Source of the DNA: Agrobacterium larrymoorei
Lineage (GTDB): Bacteria; Pseudomonadota; Alphaproteobacteria; Rhizobiales; Rhizobiaceae
Assembly (NCBI RefSeq): GCF_005145045.1
Contig: NZ_CP039692.1
Location: forward strand, 1,133,501 to 1,197,500
DNA length: 64,000 nt
Direction of reading: 5' to 3'
Below are positions 43,053 through 50,671 of this stretch, piece by piece (within the stretch, counting starts at the first letter, position 1; each line of letters starts with the position of its first letter). Both the position numbers and the translations under genes were made by a program. The notes below the pieces were generated by a model. That model ran no database searches. It was not told the DNA's origin and saw nothing but the letters and a program-made list of their open reading frames with translations.

Positions 43053-45449
43053 TCAAATCGCCGATGCGGTGACCGAGACAGGCAGGAACTTATAGGCCGG
43101 TGTCTTGGATTTCGGATCGTGGTGATCCAGCGGAAAGAGCGGATTGGTTTCCGGATAATAGGCCCCGCAACTGCCTTCGGGAATATTATAGGCAATGATG
43201 ATGAAGCCATGCACAGCGCGGCGCGAGGCCTCGTCTATGGCGGTCACGATGTCGACTGCCATCCCATCCCGAAGGCCGAGTTTGGCGATGTCGTTGGGAT
43301 TCATGAAGATGATCTTTCTCGAACCGTGAACGCCACGAAAGCGGTCGGCATAGCCGTAAATCGTGGTGTTGTACTGGTCATTGGAGCGCAGGCTCATCAG
43401 GTAAAGCGGCTTGGAGGACGACGGCTGCTCATCCACTGGAAACAGCTTTGCAGGCGTCAGGAAGTTCGCCTTGCCGGACGAAGTGACCCATTTGCGCTCG
43501 CGCGCGGGCAGCGGCCTGCTCATGCCGCCGGGCTGGAAGGCACGCGTGTTGAAGCCCCGGAAGGTCTCGGGGTAAGTGAGTTCGATGGCGTTGCGGACCA
43601 TGGAGTAATCCGCCACCCATGCGTCCCAAGGTACCTTGCCCGTGGTCAGCGTCGCCTTGGCAAGCCCCGCAACAATGGCCGGTTCAGACAGCAGCATATC
43701 ACTGATTGGCGCGACCTGACCCTTCGATGCATGGAAATGCGCAAGAGACGATTCCATCGTCACATGCTGCTCGCCACCCTGCTGTCGGTCCACTTCCAGA
43801 CGCCCAAGACAGGGCAGAAGATAGGCGATCTCACCATGCAGGACATGGCTTCGGTTGAGCTTGGTCGCGATCTGCACCGAAAGGCGCATCTTTCTCCAGG
43901 CAGGCTCCATCGTATCGGTATCGGGAATGGCGCGCAGAAAGTTGCCCCCAAGACTGAGGAATGCCTTTGACTCGCCGCTCAAAATGGCCTGACAGGTTTC
44001 CACCGTCGAATGCCCCATCTCGCGCGGCGGCGTGAAATGATAAAGTTCGCCAAGCTTGTCGAGCGGAACGAGGTCGGGCTTTTCGGAGATGCCGACCGTC
44101 CTCTGCCCCTGCACGTTGGAATGTCCACGAACAGCACAGATATTGGCACCGGGCTTGCCGATATTGCCGCGCAAAAGCGCCAGATTGGCAATCATATGCA
44201 CGTTTTCGACGCCCATGACATGCTGGGTGATGCCCATACCATAACAGATCAGAACAGCGTCGGACTCGGCATAGATTTTGGCCGCTTCCTCGAGGTCGGC
44301 GCGCTTGAGACCGGAATATCGCTCGATATCTTCCCAAGAATGCGCACGGGCCGCAGCGGCAAATTCTTCGAAGCCCTGCGTATGGTCTTCAATGAAAGTA
44401 TGGTCGAGAACATGCTTGTTTTCCGCTGCCGCGATAGATGACGCGAAAGCAACGGCCGAGGCATTGTCAGGATCTTCCGGCTTCGTATCGCCCTGGTTGA
44501 TCGGGCTTGGGGCGAGACCATGCAGAACATCATCCGCCTCGATCAGCGCTTTGGCGATCCCGAAAATCGCCGCAATGTCACCGCCATTGCGAAGCTGGTA
44601 GTAGCGCGACGAGATATGGGTGGAGCCGGGCGTCAGCATCTCGGTTGGAGATTGCGGGTTGACGAATTCCTCGAGGCCCCGTTCCCGAAGCGGGTTGAAG
44701 GTCACGATCTTGACGCCGCGCTTCACCGCGTCCTGCAATTCGTGCAGAAGCCGGGGGGAGGAGGTGGCAACGTTCTGGCCGATGTAGAAGATACAGTCGC
44801 AGTTCTGAAAATCCGACAGGACAGCGGTTCCGACAGAAGCGCCTATGCTTTCCGGCAGGCCGACGGATGAGCTTTCGTGGCACATGTTCGAACTGTCCGG
44901 CAGATTGTTCGTGCCATAGATGCGGGCGAAAAGCTGCCACATATAGGATGTTTCGAGCGAAGCCCTGCCGGAAACATACATCTCGACCTGTTTCGGATCG
45001 AGCGCGCGCAATTCGCGGCCAATCTCATCGAAGGCCTCTTGCCATGTCACCGGCACATATTGATCCAGCGCCGCATCCCAGCGCATCGGATGTGTCAGGC
45101 GGCCAACGGCTTCCAGATCGTGGTCGCTCCAGCTCTCCAGTTCAGTCAATGTGTGATGGGAAAAGAATTTCGGGTCCGCTGTGCGGGATGTCGTCTCCCA
45201 AACGGTCGCCTTGGCGCCATTCTCGCAGAACTCGAAGGGGTGAGGCTTGGCGGGTTTAGCCCAGGCGCAGCTGACGCACATGGCACCGCCATGCTTGTTC
45301 TGGGTCATCAGAACTTTCGGAGCACGGGTCGCGGCATTCTCGCGAACCAGATACTCCGTCACGGATTTCGCAGAGCCCCATCCTCCGGCGGGCGCATTGT
45401 AAGGTTTGACTGTCAGCTTGGTATCGTTTTCGGACCGTTTCATTTTCAT
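43053..45449 (-). CDS. FdhF/YdeP-family molybdopterin oxidoreductase (formate dehydrogenase-like)
   Basis: This 798-residue member of the molybdopterin oxidoreductase superfamily has the YdeP-type N-terminus with CVSCAWAKPAKPHPFEFCE rather than the standard four-cysteine [4Fe-4S] motif of FdhF. The cofactor-binding region (QNVATSSPRLLHE) and a C-terminal dinucleotide-binding domain (LYLMSLRSNDQYNTTIYGY) follow. YdeP in Escherichia coli has been linked to acid resistance; the physiological substrate of the family is not known. It follows a flavin oxidoreductase gene by 16 bp, in an operon with a stress-type promoter candidate upstream. Confidence 0.85.
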   Translation of the reverse strand: MKMKRSENDTKLTVKPYNAPAGGWGSAKSVTEYLVRENAATRAPKVLMTQNKHGGAMCVSCAWAKPAKPHPFEFCENGAKATVWETTSRTADPKFFSHHTLTELESWSDHDLEAVGRLTHPMRWDAALDQYVPVTWQEAFDEIGRELRALDPKQVEMYVSGRASLETSYMWQLFARIYGTNNLPDSSNMCHESSSVGLPESIGASVGTAVLSDFQNCDCIFYIGQNVATSSPRLLHELQDAVKRGVKIVTFNPLRERGLEEFVNPQSPTEMLTPGSTHISSRYYQLRNGGDIAAIFGIAKALIEADDVLHGLAPSPINQGDTKPEDPDNASAVAFASSIAAAENKHVLDHTFIEDHTQGFEEFAAAARAHSWEDIERYSGLKRADLEEAAKIYAESDAVLICYGMGITQHVMGVENVHMIANLALLRGNIGKPGANICAVRGHSNVQGQRTVGISEKPDLVPLDKLGELYHFTPPREMGHSTVETCQAILSGESKAFLSLGGNFLRAIPDTDTMEPAWRKMRLSVQIATKLNRSHVLHGEIAYLLPCLGRLEVDRQQGGEQHVTMESSLAHFHASKGQVAPISDMLLSEPAIVAGLAKATLTTGKVPWDAWVADYSMVRNAIELTYPETFRGFNTRAFQPGGMSRPLPARERKWVTSSGKANFLTPAKLFPVDEQPSSSKPLYLMSLRSNDQYNTTIYGYADRFRGVHGSRKIIFMNPNDIAKLGLRDGMAVDIVTAIDEASRRAVHGFIIIAYNIPEGSCGAYYPETNPLFPLDHHDPKSKTPAYKFLPVSVTASAI

Positions 45450-45465
45450 CTCGTCGGGTGGGAGA

Positions 45466-46080
45466 TCAGGAATTGGCGGGGTAGGAATTTGCCTTCAGAA
45501 GCTTGGCGAGATGAACCGTATTGACGGCCAGCATAGTGATCGCGCTCTTCACGGCCTGTGGTGTTTCCTCAAGCTCGACGAAGTTCTTGGAACCCATGGC
45601 TTCGCCCACCCAATAGGCCACGGCATTGGCCGGAATGGTAAAGCCGACATCGTTCAGCGCCTGAAAAAGCTCGGCGGAACAGTGATGCGCGCCATCTTCA
45701 TTGCCCACTACGGCAACAGCGGCCACCTTGCCGTAGGATGGCATTCGGCCTCCATCATCCGTTTCACCCAAGAATGCGTCCATGCGCTCCAGTGCGCGTT
45801 TGCACACGCTGGATGGTTGCCCAAGCCAGATCGGCGTGCCGATGACCAGAATATCGGCTGCAACGACCTTTTCTCGGATCGAAGGCCAATCGTCACCCTC
45901 ACCCTCGTCGGAGGAAACGCCAGGTTTGATGTTGAAATCTGCAAGATGGACTGTCTCGCTCGTGACATCATATTCAGCGAGTTCCGCAGTGATCAACTGA
46001 AGCAGAGCCGCCGTGGAAGATGGATCCTCCGCCTTGCTCGCTTTCAGAGTGCTGTTCAGACAGATTGCTTTGAGTGTCAC
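45466..46080 (-). CDS. NAD(P)H-dependent FMN oxidoreductase (flavodoxin-like fold)
   Basis: This 204-residue flavodoxin-fold protein has the phosphate-binding N-terminus (KAICLNSTLK), the mid-protein segment ADILVIGTPIWLGQPSSVCK and VAAVAVVGNEDGAHHCSAEL, as in NADPH-dependent FMN reductases and WrbA-like enzymes. It probably transfers electrons from NAD(P)H to quinones or other acceptors. It is the first gene of a two-gene operon with the YdeP-type molybdoprotein and could supply it with or accept electrons from it. GGAGG is present 6 bp before the ATG. Confidence 0.83.
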   Translation of the reverse strand: MTLKAICLNSTLKASKAEDPSSTAALLQLITAELAEYDVTSETVHLADFNIKPGVSSDEGEGDDWPSIREKVVAADILVIGTPIWLGQPSSVCKRALERMDAFLGETDDGGRMPSYGKVAAVAVVGNEDGAHHCSAELFQALNDVGFTIPANAVAYWVGEAMGSKNFVELEETPQAVKSAITMLAVNTVHLAKLLKANSYPANS

Positions 46081-46115
46081 GGTTATCCTCCCGGAGTTGG
46101 TCCATGTGCGAGGCC

Positions 46116-46140
46116 AACCTTGCCCAAGACGATTAGTTCC
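46116..46140 (-). promoter_or_regulatory. Candidate EcfG/RpoE2-type promoter for the oxidoreductase-YdeP operon
   Basis: On the minus strand: GGAAC (46140-46136), 18 bases, TT preceded by GG (46118-46116). It lies 35 bp before the ATG at 46080. Form and position fit the general-stress promoter; function is inferred. Confidence 0.5.
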
Positions 46141-46318
46141 ATGAATGGCGGGATGTTGAACGAGCGGTAGGTCAATGCTTTAGAGTAAATGAAACGGCAT
46201 CTGGCCGGAACCAGGTGGCCATATTGCCCTTGGGCCCCTTCGCCAACAAAAGAGGATGATGGCGAAGGCCGGCACGCAGCCACAGGCGGCGGAACCTCGG
46301 GAGAATGATTTTGGTGGG

Positions 46319-46340
46319 GGTGAGCGGTAAACCGCTCACC
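46319..46340 (-). terminator. Hairpin terminator after the small stress-type gene
   Basis: GGTGAGCGGT and ACCGCTCACC form a perfect 10-bp stem with a 2-base spacer, immediately following the stop codon of the minus-strand gene at 46341. The minus-strand continuation is not a clean T-run. The remainder of the 46081-46340 gap also holds an inverted pair (CCTTCGCCA/TGGCGAAGG) but no gene I can support. Confidence 0.55.
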
Positions 46341-46571
46341 TTAGCCGCGAAAATCGCCTTCATTCGTGTCCCGCTCGTCGTAATTGATGTCCCAGTCTTT
46401 TTCGGGCTTCTTTGTTCCGGGCGGCAGCTTGTTGACCGTGGCATCATCCGACTTGGTGATGACGGTGGGCTTGGCGCTGGCGACGCCATTATTGTCCGAT
46501 GTCTTCTTTCCCGGTGCAAATTGCGGCTGGGCATCGCGGTGGATTTTGTCGAGATCGCTTTTCTGGCTCAT
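46341..46571 (-). CDS. Small hydrophilic hypothetical protein (76 aa)
   Basis: This 76-residue, highly charged, probably disordered protein begins MSQKSDLDKIHRDAQPQF and ends ERDTNEGDFRG. It contains no membrane segment and no known domain I recognise. I start at ATG 46571, preceded by GGAGG at 5-bp spacing; an ATG four codons upstream has no ribosome site. A stress-type promoter candidate lies 27 bp upstream, and a hairpin follows the stop, so it appears to be a complete monocistronic gene. Hydrophilicity and promoter suggest a stress-induced protein. Confidence 0.65.
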   Translation of the reverse strand: MSQKSDLDKIHRDAQPQFAPGKKTSDNNGVASAKPTVITKSDDATVNKLPPGTKKPEKDWDINYDERDTNEGDFRG

Positions 46572-46597
46572 GGAAACCTCCATTGGTGATGCGATCT

Positions 46598-46622
46598 AAC
46601 CAGCCACCGCCGCCTGTGTTCC
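46598..46622 (-). promoter_or_regulatory. Candidate EcfG/RpoE2-type promoter (left member of divergent pair)
   Basis: On the minus strand: GGAAC (46622-46618), 18 bases, TT preceded by G (46600-46598). It drives toward the ATG at 46571. A second motif facing the other way starts 17 bp beyond it. Confidence 0.5.
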
Positions 46623-46639
46623 CTGCTTGCGGCTCCACT

Positions 46640-46664
46640 GGAACCGACGCCACCACCTGCGGTT
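46640..46664 (+). promoter_or_regulatory. Candidate EcfG/RpoE2-type promoter (right member of divergent pair)
   Basis: GGAAC (46640-46644), 18 bases, TT preceded by GG (46661-46664). The TTG start of the small membrane protein is 27 bp downstream. Spacing to the start codon is the same as for the divergent partner. Confidence 0.5.
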
Positions 46665-46691
46665 AGGAAGCCGACTGAAAAGGAGCCTGTC

Positions 46692-46871
46692 TTGTCCAAG
46701 AAGCCGGAAAACGAACCCTTCATCGCCCCGTCGGCAGATGACAAACCCAAGAATATTCAGAAGGGAAAAGCGGGTCGTGGCCTCGTCATGATCATCGCGG
46801 CCTATGCCCTTGGGGCCTTTCTCATCTATCTCACGATTTTGCTGGTTGGCACCTATCGCTCCATGAGTTGA
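46692..46871 (+). CDS. Small single-pass membrane protein with TTG start (59 aa)
   Basis: This short gene is easily missed because it starts with TTG. AAGGAG lies 6 bp before the start. The product begins (M)SKKPENEPFIAPSADD, continues with a basic stretch KNIQKGKAGRG and then one strong membrane helix (about residues 33-55), ending GTYRSMS. Frame, ribosome site, charged-then-hydrophobic organisation and an upstream stress-type promoter candidate all support it. Divergently transcribed from another small gene. Function unknown. Confidence 0.6.
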   Translation: MSKKPENEPFIAPSADDKPKNIQKGKAGRGLVMIIAAYALGAFLIYLTILLVGTYRSMS

Positions 46872-47033
46872 CGTAGGCGGTTGATTTTGCCGAACTGAAT
46901 GACGAACTTGAGGAGGTCGAATAGGGGATTGGTGGAACTGTTTTTCCACATCAGGAAAAGAACCCTGACCCTAAAACGAGCCGATTCAACGGGTTTGTAT
47001 CGCGCTGATATCTGAAAACCGGAGGAACCGCCT

Positions 47034-47690
47034 TTGCATATGAATGTCGAAAAACGCACGCAGCAGAAGAAAGCCTACAAGATATGGGCGCCCGTTTACG
47101 ACAATATCTACAAGGGTTTTCTGGACCGGGCGCAGCGTGAACTGGCGCATAGAGCAGGGCAGGGCGGTCGCGATATTCTGGAAATAGGCGTCGGAACCGG
47201 TCTCGTCCTCCCTCACTATCCGCGCGAAAGCGTCGTCACCGGCATCGATATTTCCGAGGAGATGCTGGGTAAGGCGAAGGCCAAGATGGCCCGCGGCGAC
47301 CTTCCTCATGTTCGCGAATTGAAGGTGATGGATGCGTGTCATCTTCAGTTCGAAGATGGCTCCTTCGATGTGGTGACGCTTCCATTCGTCATCACGCTCG
47401 TCCCGGATACGGAGCAGCTTTTGTCCGAATGCGTCCGCGTTCTGCGTCCGGGCGGACAGATCGTCATCGTCATCGTCAGCAAAATCAGCAAGGGCGGCGG
47501 TATTTCCGGTTTTGTCGAAGATGCCGTCTCGCCCATTGCCGAACGTGTCGGCCTCAGCACCGCCTATCGGCTGGACAAGATCGAGGCCTGGATCGGCAAG
47601 CACGGCAACGGTTTCAAGCTGGTTGAAAACGAAGCAATCCCGCCTTTCGGCTTCTTCAGACTTCTACGCCTGAAACGCTCGCTCGAATAG
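47034..47690 (+). CDS. Class I SAM-dependent methyltransferase, PmtA-like
   Basis: This 218-residue methyltransferase has SAM motif I in DILEIGVGTGLVLP (from residue 47), motif II near VTGIDISEEML and motif III in FVITLVPDTEQLLSECVRVLRPGG. The overall form and the N-terminal YKIWAPVYDNIYKGF resemble rhizobial phosphatidylethanolamine N-methyltransferase (PmtA), which makes phosphatidylcholine precursors, though ubiquinone-type methyltransferases are related. GGAGG is 8 bp before the TTG at 47034 and 14 bp before the ATG at 47040, so TTG is the better start by spacing. Confidence 0.75.
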   Translation: MHMNVEKRTQQKKAYKIWAPVYDNIYKGFLDRAQRELAHRAGQGGRDILEIGVGTGLVLPHYPRESVVTGIDISEEMLGKAKAKMARGDLPHVRELKVMDACHLQFEDGSFDVVTLPFVITLVPDTEQLLSECVRVLRPGGQIVIVIVSKISKGGGISGFVEDAVSPIAERVGLSTAYRLDKIEAWIGKHGNGFKLVENEAIPPFGFFRLLRLKRSLE

Positions 47691-47783
47691 GCGGCGTCTT
47701 TACCAGCTTTGATCGATTGCTTCTGAAGAGGGCCTTCCTTCCTCCCCTTTGTTTCATCAGAAAATCATCACTCATCCGTGTCT

Positions 47784-47797
47784 GTACGCTCGCGTAC
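47784..47797. promoter_or_regulatory. Palindrome GTACGC-NN-GCGTAC upstream of the ECF sigma gene
   Basis: A perfect 6+6 inverted repeat separated by TC lies 50 bp before the sigma-factor ATG. The same palindrome, with CC in the middle, occurs at 49579-49592 upstream of the Crp/Fnr gene. A shared regulator is inferred. Confidence 0.4.
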
Positions 47798-47847
47798 CGC
47801 AACGGAAGATGCCGGGATGCATTGGTTCCATATCAACGGAGGGGAAT

Positions 47848-48372
47848 ATGGAAACTCATGTCGCCACGACCACATCCGAAATCGCCGTCACCGAGGCGCA
47901 GCTTGAAGAGTTGCGTATAGGTATCGCGGATTTGAACCCGGCCTTGTCCGCTTTCGCACGGCGTTTCGTGCGAACGGAAGAAGAGGTCGATGATCTCGTT
48001 CAGGAAACCATGCTGAGAGGCCTGCGCGCCATTCACCGCTTCACGCCCGGAACGGCGTTGAAATCCTGGCTTTTCACCATCATGCGCAATACATTCTGCA
48101 CCCGTTATAAGATTGCCCAGCGCGAGCGTGTCGGTCTGCCTCTCGGCGTCGAAAACACGATTTCGACACCGCCTAGCCAAGAATGGCGGCTGGAACATCA
48201 GCAGGTCATGCGCGCCATTGGCGATCTCGATGCCGATCAGAAGAAGGCGCTTCTCTTGATTGCGGATGGTACCAGCTATGCCGACGCGGCCGATCTTTGC
48301 GGTTGCCGCATCGGCACTATCAAGAGCAGGGTCAGCCGCGCGCGTGAGGCGCTAAGGCGTGACCTGTACTGA
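47848..48372 (+). CDS. ECF RNA polymerase sigma factor, EcfG-like (general stress type)
   Basis: This 174-residue ECF sigma factor has region 2 with VDDLVQETMLRGLRAIHRF and KSWLFTIMRNTFCTR, and region 4 with SYADAADLCGCRIGTIKSRVSRAREALR. Segments such as FTPGTALKSWLFTIMRNTF and SQEWRLEH match the EcfG group that drives the alphaproteobacterial general stress response. Start ATG 47848 has GGAGGGG just upstream; the frame extends to 47749 without one. No phyR or nepR gene adjoins it, so it is either an EcfG paralogue or has its anti-sigma partners elsewhere. A terminator follows. Confidence 0.85.
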   Translation: METHVATTTSEIAVTEAQLEELRIGIADLNPALSAFARRFVRTEEEVDDLVQETMLRGLRAIHRFTPGTALKSWLFTIMRNTFCTRYKIAQRERVGLPLGVENTISTPPSQEWRLEHQQVMRAIGDLDADQKKALLLIADGTSYADAADLCGCRIGTIKSRVSRAREALRRDLY

Positions 48373-48394
48373 TTTGAAGAACGAGCACATTATC

Positions 48395-48429
48395 AAGCGG
48401 CGTTTCCTTTGGAAGCGCCGCTTATTTTT
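48395..48429 (+). terminator. Rho-independent terminator of the ECF sigma gene
   Basis: AAGCGGCG and CGCCGCTT form an 8-bp stem, extended inward by TTCC/GGAA, followed by a short T-run (ATTTTTG). It starts 22 bp after the sigma-factor stop codon. Confidence 0.8.
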
Positions 48430-48509
48430 GAACGAGAATACGCGATAGCGGAGATCGATTGCACCCAGCAAAGCCAGGGATTGTCCTGTCTAAACCGCAG
48501 TAGGAGTGG

Positions 48510-48749
48510 TCACGCCAGCCGCGACAGTTGAAGGCGGCTGTGAAAGTGAAGCGACGTGATCTGCTGAAGCTTTTGCGCATCCACGATACCGCGATCGTAC
48601 ATTCTCAGAACGTAGCGTGCCACTTCGGCGTGGCTGGGCCTCAAGGTTTGCCCGACCTCGGCAATGACACCCGAATAGGCTGTCTGAACGATCCGCAGGT
48701 CGTCATTAAGAAAAACGCCCGGGCTTTGATGCTGATAATAGAAAGACAT
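48510..48749 (-). CDS. Small hypothetical protein (79 aa)
   Basis: This 79-residue soluble protein begins MSFYYQHQSPGVFLNDDL, contains a likely helical stretch (EVARYVLRMYDRGIVDAQKL) and ends in a His/Gln/Leu-rich tail. I use the ATG at 48749, preceded by GGAAGG. The frame continues upstream to 48884, but those residues look non-coding. No recognised domain. It lies between the terminator of the sigma gene and a DUF6894-like gene on the same strand. Confidence 0.5.
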   Translation of the reverse strand: MSFYYQHQSPGVFLNDDLRIVQTAYSGVIAEVGQTLRPSHAEVARYVLRMYDRGIVDAQKLQQITSLHFHSRLQLSRLA

Positions 48750-48923
48750 TATACCTTCCGAGCAAGGAAACTCGGCCTGCGCTTGAGGAAAGGAGAATGT
48801 CTTGAAACTATAGGCGCGATGCACGCGGTGGTAAATGTTCGTAACCGTACCCCCGCGCAAGTTTTTTCTCTCGCAGCGGTGCAATAGACATTGTCGCAGG
48901 TAATAATTTCTAATTCGATTGGG

Positions 48924-49163
48924 TTAGTCTATCACCTTCAGCGCGTCCCGAAAGGGTACGATCTGCACCGGTGAATGCTTCTCGTCGCAGATTTCGATGT
49001 TTCTCGAAGAGATATCCTTTCCTTCCAGAACGGCCTCGCTCATCAGCGCACGGGCATCTTCGATAGCGGAATTATAGGCTTCTTCCAGCCCGGGAAGATC
49101 GCTGCCTTCCGGGTCCTCCACCCTGCCGTCCCTGGTCAATACGTTGAAATAGTATTTCGGCAT
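48924..49163 (-). CDS. DUF6894-like small protein (79 aa)
   Basis: This 79-residue protein begins MPKYYFNVLTRDGRVEDPEG and has the family pattern: an N-terminal YYF strand, DPEGSDLPGLEEA, a central helix with AIEDARALMSEAV, and a closing VPFRDALKV. Proteins of this type are common, often multicopy, in Rhizobiales, and their function is unknown. Start at ATG 49163; the upstream in-frame ATG at 49223 would add 20 residues without similarity to the family. Confidence 0.7.
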   Translation of the reverse strand: MPKYYFNVLTRDGRVEDPEGSDLPGLEEAYNSAIEDARALMSEAVLEGKDISSRNIEICDEKHSPVQIVPFRDALKVID

Positions 49164-49291
49164 TCCACCGGTCCGGCATAGGGAACCGCAGAACTTATCG
49201 GGCTGCGTGTTCGAGTTATTCATGGCGTATAACGTCGCGGACCTGGATTTAGATCGATAGTCCTCGCAGTTTCTGTTCTCTTCCGAATACC

Positions 49292-49435
49292 CTATATCAA
49301 GTCCTGTTTCGCGCAGAACCGCTCATGGGCTTTCTCCTTGGTCTCCAAACCTCCGGCCTCGGTGGAGGTTCCGCCTGAGCGCACAAAACGCAGCCCTGAA
49401 AATGGTGGAGGCGGAACGTTGCGTTCGACGTGCAA
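49292..49435 (-). CDS. Possible small protein with TTG start (47 aa)
   Basis: An open frame on the minus strand from a TTG gives a 47-residue basic peptide that begins (M)HVERNVPPPPFSGLRFVR and ends HERFCAKQDLI. The residue composition looks protein-like, but there is no convincing ribosome site and no recognised family, so this is only a candidate. Confidence 0.22.
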   Translation of the reverse strand: MHVERNVPPPPFSGLRFVRSGGTSTEAGGLETKEKAHERFCAKQDLI

Positions 49436-49578
49436 GTGATGCTGCTCGTTTCAACAGCGAATCAGATCCGTCATCTCTCCCAGACAACGGAATATTTGTT
49501 CATGATCAGAAGCTTGAGACTTCGAAAGTGCCTCCTATGCCTCTGAAATATCCCTAATATGTAGCGCCTACGCTAACT

Positions 49579-49592
49579 GTACGCCCGCGTAC
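49579..49592. promoter_or_regulatory. Palindrome GTACGC-NN-GCGTAC upstream of the Crp/Fnr gene
   Basis: Same 6+6 inverted repeat as at 47784-47797, here with CC between the arms, 142 bp before the Crp/Fnr ATG. A degenerate relative (11 of 14 matching) is at 48846-48859, about 100 bp upstream of the 79-residue minus-strand gene. Confidence 0.4.
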
Positions 49593-49734
49593 AAATTTAG
49601 CAGAGCCTTAAATTGATTGGATAAATGAGCGCCTTGTCCCTTTGTACGATATATGACAGTGCATTGCTCAAAGTTTTCAAGTGGTTAGTTTCCCGGATCG
49701 TTACGGTGACGATCAAGGGGAATGAAGACTTCAA

Positions 49735-50487
49735 ATGGATACTGATCAAGGCTCCGTGCGCAATAAAATATTGAGGGCGCTGCGACCGGAGGACTTTGAA
49801 ATGCTGCGCCCCCATATGCAGATCATGAAGCTTAACCTTCATCAAGTCATTGAGAAGCCTCATACCCTTATCGAACGCGTCATCTTTTTCGAGACGGGGC
49901 TTGCATCGATCATCGGCCATATTTCTGGCGGCAAGAGCATTGAAGTCGGCTTGATCGGCCGTGAAGGCATGTCGGGCTCTGCCGTTATTCTCGGCAGCGC
50001 CGAACCGGGTCATCGCACGCTGATACAGGTCGCGGGTTACGGTGTCTCCGTACCGGCCAGCGTCGTTGCGGAGGGAATGAAGACTAGCGAGAGCCTGCGT
50101 GGTGTTCTGTTGACCTATATCCACACCATGCTGGCCCAGACCGCATCCACCGTCGTTGCCAATGGCCTTTCCAAGCTCGATAAGCGTCTGGCCCGCTGGC
50201 TGCTGATGATCCATGACCGCATCGATGGCACGACGGTTGCGATGACGCACGAGTTTCTCGCCGTCGTTCTTGGCGTTCGTCGTCCCGGCGTTACGGTCGC
50301 CCTTCATATTTTGGAGGGGAAAGGTTTGATCCGCGCATCCCGTGGCCAGATCACCATCATCAATCGACAGGGGCTTGAGCAGGAAGCGGGCGGCTCTTAC
50401 GGCATGGCTGAGAGCGAATATAACCGCCTTATGTCGAAGGTTCGTTCACGCCATTCGTCCGAAAATTCCCTAGCCGACAAGGTCTAA
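49735..50487 (+). CDS. Crp/Fnr-family transcriptional regulator
   Basis: This 250-residue regulator has an N-terminal cyclic-nucleotide-binding-like beta-barrel (about residues 15-135, including FFETGLASIIGHISGG and IEVGLIGREGMSG) and a long dimer helix. A C-terminal winged helix-turn-helix (TMTHEFLAVVLGVRRPGVTVAL-like region, about 180-215) follows. It lacks the N-terminal cysteine cluster of FNR, so it is not an obvious oxygen sensor. The CNB pocket is divergent, as in many rhizobial stress-type members. It is monocistronic; an inverted repeat (ATTCCTG/CAGGAAT) lies at 50515-50536 after the stop. Confidence 0.85.
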   Translation: MDTDQGSVRNKILRALRPEDFEMLRPHMQIMKLNLHQVIEKPHTLIERVIFFETGLASIIGHISGGKSIEVGLIGREGMSGSAVILGSAEPGHRTLIQVAGYGVSVPASVVAEGMKTSESLRGVLLTYIHTMLAQTASTVVANGLSKLDKRLARWLLMIHDRIDGTTVAMTHEFLAVVLGVRRPGVTVALHILEGKGLIRASRGQITIINRQGLEQEAGGSYGMAESEYNRLMSKVRSRHSSENSLADKV

Positions 50488-50671
50488 ATATATATTTGTA
50501 TCAAAATGACACAGATTCCTGCGTAATCACAGGAATGTGAACATTTCTCATCTTTATATTAGTTAAATCCGATATATAAATGTTTTACAAAAGACAATGC
50601 TTATATAGTATTGATAACAGCATCTTGGATGCTAATTGGGAGAAAAGCATAGTCTGCTAGGAGGAAAAATC

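Larger units (their letters stand above)
49224..49734. other. Gene-poor stretch before the Crp/Fnr gene
   Basis: This 511-bp gap holds one weak minus-strand small frame (49292-49435) and the palindrome at 49579-49592. The last 150 bp are relatively AT-rich and probably contain the Crp/Fnr gene promoter. I see no other supported feature. Confidence 0.5.

Noticed and set aside
46083..46283. 66-residue minus-strand frame between two real genes
   Set aside because: No ribosome site; it would overlap the promoter candidate of the oxidoreductase operon, and the residues show no protein-like pattern.
46935..46960. GGAAC upstream of the methyltransferase gene as a stress promoter
   Set aside because: At 18 or 19 bases after GGAAC there is AA rather than TT, so the motif is not met.
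47806..47840. EcfG-type promoter directly before the sigma-factor gene
   Set aside because: The -35 box reads GGAAG instead of GGAAC and spacing to TT is 17, so I do not count it among the matches.
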